Assembly: GCA_029262935.1 (NCBI GenBank)
Contig: JAJCYK010000406.1
Span: 1 to 8,861, forward strand
Direction: 5' to 3'
Length of the DNA stretch: 8,861 nt
From: Cytophagales bacterium
GTDB taxonomy: Bacteria; Bacteroidota; Bacteroidia; Cytophagales; Cyclobacteriaceae
Shown here: one piece after another, positions 4,575-8,861 of the stretch
Layout: the number at the start of each line of letters is the position of its first letter
How positions within the stretch are numbered: position 1 is the first letter of the stretch
The notes under the pieces: generated by a model
What the model was told of the DNA's origin: nothing
Seen by the model: only the letters and a program-made list of their open reading frames with translations
The model's database searches: none
Translations under genes and position numbers: made by a program

Positions 4575-6413
4575 ATGTCCAAAACCACCACCCCTGTCGA
4601 ACTCGAAAAAGTGGTAATCCGATTTGCCGGTGATTCCGGTGATGGGATGCAGCTTACCGGTTCACAATTTACTTTTACTTCAGCCATGTTAGGAAATGAC
4701 CTGGCCACTTTTCCAGACTTTCCTGCTGAAATTAGAGCCCCACAGGGTACTGTAGAAGGCGTATCCGGGTTTCAAGTCCAAATCGGTAAGGTAGACATTT
4801 ATACTCCAGGTGACCGAGCCGATGTCTTGGTGGCTATGAATCCTGCTGCTTTGAAGTCTAACCTTAATTGGGTACGCGAAGGAGGTAATATCATTTTGGA
4901 CATTGACTATTTCGAAGATCGCAATTTGAAAAAGGCGGGCTATGAGACCAACCCCATAGATGATGGAAGCCTGGATGATTATAAAATAATTGAAGCGCCT
5001 ATCACTTCGCTTACGAAAACTGCCTTGGCGGGCATAGAGTTGGATAATAAAAGCATCATTCGATGTAAAAACATGTTCGCCTTGGGTATGATGTATTGGC
5101 TCTTTGACCGCACCAGCGATGAAACGATCAAGTTTTTGGAAGCTAAATTCCGGAAGAAACCCGTGTTGATTGAAGCCAATAAAAAGGCACTGAATGCTGG
5201 TTACAACTATGCCAGAACCATCCGGGCCATTGCTTCGAACTATGTCATTCCGCCTGCCTCTATTGAAGCAGGTACTTATCGCCATATCTCAGGCAATCAA
5301 GCTACCGCTTGGGGGCTACTCGCAGCCGCAGAAAAAGTAGGTCGCAAACTCTTTTATGGATCCTACCCCATCACACCAGCTTCAGACATTTTACATGAAT
5401 TGACTAGGTATAAAAACTTAGGAGTAATCACTTTGCAGGCCGAAGACGAAATTGCCGCAGTCTGTTCTTCCATTGGCGCCAGTTATGCTGGCCAATTGGG
5501 GGTTACCGCTTCTGCAGGTCCGGGTATTGCACTAAAAGGTGAAGCCATTGGCTTGGCGGTAATGGCCGAAATTCCATTGATAGTAATCGATGTACAACGG
5601 GGTGGGCCATCCACAGGTTTACCCACGAAAACCGAGCAAGCCGATTTGAATTTGGCATTATATGGCAGAAACAGTGATAGCCCTTGTATCGTAATTGCAC
5701 CCAGCACCCCTGCTAATTGCTTCGACTATATTTATGAAGCAGTTAGATTAACGGTAGAGCATATGACACCTGTGATGTTTTTGTCGGATGGGTACTTGGC
5801 CAATGGATCCCAACCTTGGAAATTTCCCAAAACCGCGGAACTGGCAGACATAACAGCTCCAGTTTTCAAAGAAAATGGCCAAGAATTTCAGCCTTACCTG
5901 AGAGATCCTGAGAAACAATCTCGCTATTGGGTTACTCCTGGAATGCCGGGACTAGAACATCGGATTGGTGGACTAGAAAAAGAAGAGGTAACCGGCAATG
6001 TTTCCTACGATCCCCAAAATCATCAAAAGATGATTGACATTCGCCAGGAAAAAGTTGACCTGGTAGCCAACTTCATACCTGGGCAGGATATTATCGGAGA
6101 CGAAAGCGGTGAACTTTTAGTTATCGGCTGGGGCAGCACGTATGGTTCTATACTTTCGGCAGTGAAAGAACTGCGAAAAGAAGGTCATAAAATCGGCATG
6201 GCTCATATCAATTACATCAACCCCCTACCAAAGAACATGAGTAGCATATTTGCCAATTATAATAACCTGCTGGTGTGTGAGTTGAATGCCGGGCAGATGG
6301 CCGGTTATCTAAGAACTAAATTCCCGGAATTCAAATACCATCAGCTTAATAAAGTGCAGGGACTACCCTTTACCATTACTGAAATAAAAGAAAGAATCAA
6401 CTCCATCATATAA
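4575..6413 (+). CDS. korA: 2-oxoacid:ferredoxin oxidoreductase, fused gamma-alpha subunit (2-oxoglutarate type likely)
   Basis: With its partner beta subunit this enzyme decarboxylates a 2-oxoacid to the acyl-CoA and reduces a low-potential acceptor; 2-oxoglutarate to succinyl-CoA is the likely reaction. The 612-residue chain has a gamma-type domain first (about 12-200), opening with the glycine-rich RFAGDSGDGMQLTG (16-29) and closing near NAGYNYA (208-213). The alpha-type pyrimidine-binding domain follows (about 235-415), with YGSYPITPASDIL (261-273), LQAEDEIAAV containing the conserved Glu290/Glu292, SAGPGIALKGE (313-323) and RGGPSTGLPTKTEQADLN (342-359). A C-terminal transketolase-like domain runs from about 510, with ELLVIGWGSTYG (513-524). 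This gamma-alpha fusion is the layout of two-subunit KOR enzymes. No ferredoxin-type CxxCxxC cluster is present. The ATG at 4575 lies just ahead of the first beta strand, and the korB-like gene begins 12 bases after the stop. Family membership is secure; the substrate is inferred. Confidence 0.88.
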   Translation: MSKTTTPVELEKVVIRFAGDSGDGMQLTGSQFTFTSAMLGNDLATFPDFPAEIRAPQGTVEGVSGFQVQIGKVDIYTPGDRADVLVAMNPAALKSNLNWVREGGNIILDIDYFEDRNLKKAGYETNPIDDGSLDDYKIIEAPITSLTKTALAGIELDNKSIIRCKNMFALGMMYWLFDRTSDETIKFLEAKFRKKPVLIEANKKALNAGYNYARTIRAIASNYVIPPASIEAGTYRHISGNQATAWGLLAAAEKVGRKLFYGSYPITPASDILHELTRYKNLGVITLQAEDEIAAVCSSIGASYAGQLGVTASAGPGIALKGEAIGLAVMAEIPLIVIDVQRGGPSTGLPTKTEQADLNLALYGRNSDSPCIVIAPSTPANCFDYIYEAVRLTVEHMTPVMFLSDGYLANGSQPWKFPKTAELADITAPVFKENGQEFQPYLRDPEKQSRYWVTPGMPGLEHRIGGLEKEEVTGNVSYDPQNHQKMIDIRQEKVDLVANFIPGQDIIGDESGELLVIGWGSTYGSILSAVKELRKEGHKIGMAHINYINPLPKNMSSIFANYNNLLVCELNAGQMAGYLRTKFPEFKYHQLNKVQGLPFTITEIKERINSII

Positions 6414-6425
6414 CTATTGAGAAGC

Positions 6426-7457
6426 ATGTCTGATCAAATTATTGACACCCCACCAAAATTAACTAAGAAAGACTTTAGCAGTGATCAAATGGTCCGTTGG
6501 TGTCCAGGTTGTGGTGATTATGCCATCCTTTCCGCGATCCAAAATGCCTTACCTCAAATTCCAGAGAAAAAGGAAGATTTTGTTTTCATTTCCGGTATAG
6601 GTTGTGCTGCACGGTTTCCATATTATATGAACACCTATGGTTTCCATACCATTCATGGACGGGCTCCCGCAGTAGCTACTGGGGTAAAACTAAGCAACCC
6701 AAAGCTGAATGTATGGGAAATCACCGGTGATGGTGATGCGTTGGCTATTGGCGGTAATCACTTTATTCATGCCATACGTCGAAATGTAGACATAAACATT
6801 TTACTTTTCAACAATGAAATATACGGCCTTACCAAAGGCCAGTACAGTCCTACAAGTCGTATTGGCCTAATAACCAAATCGACGCCCATGGGTGGTATTG
6901 AACGACCTTTTAGTGCTGGTGAGTTGGCGTTAGCTGCCGGAGGCACCTTCTTTGCTCGCACCATTGACACGAACCCCAAATTGATGACTCAGATCTTTGT
7001 AGACTCCTCTCAGCATCGGGGCACAGCTTTAATAGAAATTTTACAAAACTGTGTAATTTTTAATGATAAGGCCCATGGAGCTGTAACCAATAAGGAAAAC
7101 AAGGATGACTTTCAACTTCACCTTACTCATGGAGAGCCCATGCTTTTTGGAACAGATAGGCAGAAAGGACTGCGATTGTCTGGTTTCAAACTGGAGGTGA
7201 TTACTATTGGTGAAAATGGCATCACTGAGGACGATGTACTGGTACATGATGCTCATGAAAAAGACAGCACGTTACACAACATGTTAATTCGCATGAGTCC
7301 ACCTTATTTTCCTATGGCTCTGGGAATCATTCGAACAGTGGAAGACCGAACCTACGACGAACTAGTTGAGCTACAATACCAACAAAGTCTTGAACAAGCC
7401 TCGTTTAGTACCGTAGATGAACTTTTGCAGAGTGGGAATACGTGGGAGGTAAAATAA
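6426..7457 (+). CDS. korB: 2-oxoacid:ferredoxin oxidoreductase, beta subunit (TPP and [4Fe-4S])
   Basis: This is the catalytic TPP-binding partner of the preceding subunit. The 343-residue product has WCPGCGDYAIL (25-35), GIGCAARFPYY (57-67), HGRAPAVATGVKL (77-89), the TPP/Mg motif GDGDALAIGGNHFIHA (101-116) running to NN at 129-130, and EIYGLTKGQYSPTS (131-144), typical of 2-oxoglutarate-type KorB. Cys26, Cys29, Cys60 and Cys209 (LQNCVIFND) sit where the single [4Fe-4S] cluster of these beta subunits is held, so the cluster is probably retained. I use the ATG at 6426; a TTG nine bases upstream would add only three residues (MRS), and the family normally starts with a short unstructured lead. 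It is 12 bases from the upstream stop and 30 bases from the next gene on the same strand, so the three almost certainly form an operon. Confidence 0.9.
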   Translation: MSDQIIDTPPKLTKKDFSSDQMVRWCPGCGDYAILSAIQNALPQIPEKKEDFVFISGIGCAARFPYYMNTYGFHTIHGRAPAVATGVKLSNPKLNVWEITGDGDALAIGGNHFIHAIRRNVDINILLFNNEIYGLTKGQYSPTSRIGLITKSTPMGGIERPFSAGELALAAGGTFFARTIDTNPKLMTQIFVDSSQHRGTALIEILQNCVIFNDKAHGAVTNKENKDDFQLHLTHGEPMLFGTDRQKGLRLSGFKLEVITIGENGITEDDVLVHDAHEKDSTLHNMLIRMSPPYFPMALGIIRTVEDRTYDELVELQYQQSLEQASFSTVDELLQSGNTWEVK

Positions 7458-7487
7458 TTAAGATGCAAACAACTTAACCCTAATCAT

Positions 7488-8855
7488 ATGGTACATTCTG
7501 GCCACCATTTCGTGGCAATCTTTGGCGGCGCAGTTGCCGGCTCCGAGGCGGCCCATCAGTTGGCATCCAGGGGATTTCGGGTAATCGTATTTGATCAAAA
7601 CGTGTTACCCTATGGTAAGATTGAAGATGGACTTCCTAAATGGCATGACAAATTACGCGATAAGGAAGAACAACGCATAAATGAAAAATTGTCCCATCCC
7701 AACGTCAGGTTTGTACCTCTGGCTACCTTAGGTAGCAAGGTAGATTTTGAAGATGTAGTTAACAATTGGGGGTTTTCTGCAGTGCTACTGGCTACAGGTG
7801 CCTGGAAAGACCGACCTCTTCCGGTGGACGGGGTTGATGAATACATCAACCAAGGTTTGTACTATCAAAATCCCTTGATGTATTGGTTCAATCACTATCA
7901 TGAACCCAACTATCAGGGAGCACATTTTGAAATTAAAGATGAAGCGATAGTAATTGGAGGAGGACTCGCTTCTTTAGATGTGGTTAAGCTCTTAATGATA
8001 GAGAATGTACAAAAAGCCTTACGCGACAAAGGGCACGAAGTGGACATGTTCACGCTTGATCGGGGCATCAATAAAGTATTAGACAACTTAGGGTACACGT
8101 TGCAGGACCTGGGACTTAAGGGATGCACCTTGTTTTACCGTCGTCGTGATATTGACATGCCTTTATCACCACTTCCCACAGATACCCCAGAACAACTGGA
8201 GAAGGCTCAGATGGTGCGAAAAAAGATCATGGAGAATTTCCTAAAGAAGTACCTCTTCCATTTTGAACCCTGCTGGGCGCCAGTAGAAAAAGTAGTTGAC
8301 GGAGATCAACTAACTGGTGTTGTCTTCCAAAAGACCAAGATCGAAAGTGGCAAGGTTGTTTCAGTACCTGGCCAACAAAAGGAATTCAAATCTTCTTTAG
8401 TAATCAGTTCGATTGGTAGTTTACCTGAGAAAATTCCAGGAATACCTTCCAAAGGCGCTACGTTTGAAATAGAAGAAAACAACTGCTGCAAATTGGTAGG
8501 CTTTGATCATGTTTTTGCATTGGGCAACGCGGTAACGGGTCGTGGCAACATCAAAGAATCCATGCAGCATGGAAAAGAAACTGCTCTAGATATTATGGAT
8601 CACCATTTACAATGGCAAGAGGAAGATTATGAGAATTGGCTACGAGGTTCTGAAGATTCCGTTAAAGAACAAATCTCCGGCATAGCGGATCAAATCGCCA
8701 GAAAACAGTTTATCTCTCCAGAAGTAATCCAAAGGATCTTGGATAAAACGGAAGCCATGCAGCAGGACGTGGGGTATCCCGGAGATTTCTCTGAATGGGT
8801 AAAAATGAAACTGCCGGTAAGACTTGAACAAATGCTAGAAGATGCTAAGGAGTGA
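7488..8855 (+). CDS. FAD/NAD(P)-binding oxidoreductase, adrenodoxin-reductase-like, linked to KorAB
   Basis: This 455-residue flavoprotein resembles the adrenodoxin reductase/FprA and glutamate-synthase-beta-like NAD(P)H:ferredoxin reductases. The N-terminal Rossmann motif reads VAIFGGAVAGSEAA (9-22), where the third position of GxGxxG is Ala15. YGKIEDGLPKWHDKLRDKEE (42-61) matches the RYGVAPDHPK region of that group, and LLATGAWKDRPL (100-111) is the ATGA motif. A second Rossmann motif, VIGGGLASLDVVKLL (155-169), with arginines in FYRRRD (216-221), suggests NADP(H) binding. The final FAD motif is VFALGNAVTGRGNIKESMQHG (342-362). After about residue 372 come roughly 80 charged, mostly helical residues of unknown role. 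No Fe-S cysteine motif and no membrane segment are visible. Its place 30 bases after korB suggests that it passes electrons between the KorAB carrier and NAD(P). The family call is good; the physiological partner and direction are inferred. Confidence 0.82.
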   Translation: MVHSGHHFVAIFGGAVAGSEAAHQLASRGFRVIVFDQNVLPYGKIEDGLPKWHDKLRDKEEQRINEKLSHPNVRFVPLATLGSKVDFEDVVNNWGFSAVLLATGAWKDRPLPVDGVDEYINQGLYYQNPLMYWFNHYHEPNYQGAHFEIKDEAIVIGGGLASLDVVKLLMIENVQKALRDKGHEVDMFTLDRGINKVLDNLGYTLQDLGLKGCTLFYRRRDIDMPLSPLPTDTPEQLEKAQMVRKKIMENFLKKYLFHFEPCWAPVEKVVDGDQLTGVVFQKTKIESGKVVSVPGQQKEFKSSLVISSIGSLPEKIPGIPSKGATFEIEENNCCKLVGFDHVFALGNAVTGRGNIKESMQHGKETALDIMDHHLQWQEEDYENWLRGSEDSVKEQISGIADQIARKQFISPEVIQRILDKTEAMQQDVGYPGDFSEWVKMKLPVRLEQMLEDAKE

Positions 8856-8861
8856 ATTCAA

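Noticed and set aside
4689..5285. Long open frame of 198 codons on the minus strand inside the korA-like gene
   Set aside because: It lies wholly antisense to a gene with unmistakable family motifs. Its translation has no recognisable domain, and its length follows from the codon use of the sense gene.
5483..5707. Two overlapping antisense open frames of 65-74 codons inside the korA-like gene
   Set aside because: They are shadows of the conserved PGIALKGE / GGPSTGLPTKTEQ region on the sense strand, with no separate start signals or protein-like features.
6417..6425. TTG start for korB three codons upstream of the ATG
   Set aside because: The ATG at 6426 is a stronger start and leaves the protein complete; the three extra residues add nothing.
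765..7457. Epimerase and KorAB as one succinyl-CoA pathway cluster
   Set aside because: Both may touch succinyl-CoA, but three unrelated genes and strand changes separate them, so proximity alone does not support a functional cluster.
1..8861. Mobile elements, CRISPR arrays, tRNA/rRNA genes or defence systems
   Set aside because: No transposase or integrase motifs, long repeats, regular spacers or tRNA-like folds were seen. All large ORFs fit core metabolism, and base composition looks even throughout, as far as reading by eye can tell.

Overview
The window looks like chromosomal housekeeping DNA from a member of the Bacteroidota. Four things point there: the protein sequences resemble Bacteroidota homologues; Shine-Dalgarno sites are nearly absent; two intergenic octamers (TAACTTTG) match the Bacteroidota -7 promoter consensus TAnnTTTG; and the amidophosphoribosyltransferase is a long form (626 residues) that I associate with this phylum. 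Genus-level placement is not possible from the window. I see no mobile element, CRISPR array, tRNA or rRNA gene, or phage signature.

Layout from left to right. At 1-507 is the N-terminal half of thiamine-monophosphate kinase (thiL, minus), cut by the window edge. A very small basic lipoprotein of 44 residues (634-768, plus) overlaps the end of the methylmalonyl-CoA epimerase gene (765-1166, minus) tail to tail. An IscA/HesB-type iron-sulfur carrier (1286-1612, plus) diverges from the epimerase gene and converges, with one base between, on the 626-residue PurF-like protein (1614-3494, minus). Glutamate racemase murI lies behind it on the same strand (3558-4370, minus). From 4575 a three-gene plus-strand set runs to the right edge: a gamma-alpha fused 2-oxoacid:ferredoxin oxidoreductase subunit (korA-like), its thiamine-pyrophosphate beta subunit (korB-like), and an adrenodoxin-reductase-like FAD/NAD(P) oxidoreductase.

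How the genes may work together. The three-gene set is the only clear functional unit. The KorAB pair should oxidatively decarboxylate a 2-oxoacid, most likely 2-oxoglutarate, to the acyl-CoA and pass electrons to a low-potential carrier. The adjacent flavoprotein is well placed to exchange those electrons with NAD(P)(H). No ferredoxin gene lies in the window, which ends six bases after the flavoprotein stop, so the carrier is unknown. Methylmalonyl-CoA epimerase also feeds succinyl-CoA, but it lies three genes away on the other strand and I do not treat it as part of the same unit. The other genes serve thiamine, peptidoglycan, purine and Fe-S metabolism and look unrelated to one another.

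The points most worth a second look are the Kor-flavoprotein set, the altered active-site positions of the PurF-like protein, the tiny lipoprotein, and two perfect palindromes in the divergent intergenic regions.
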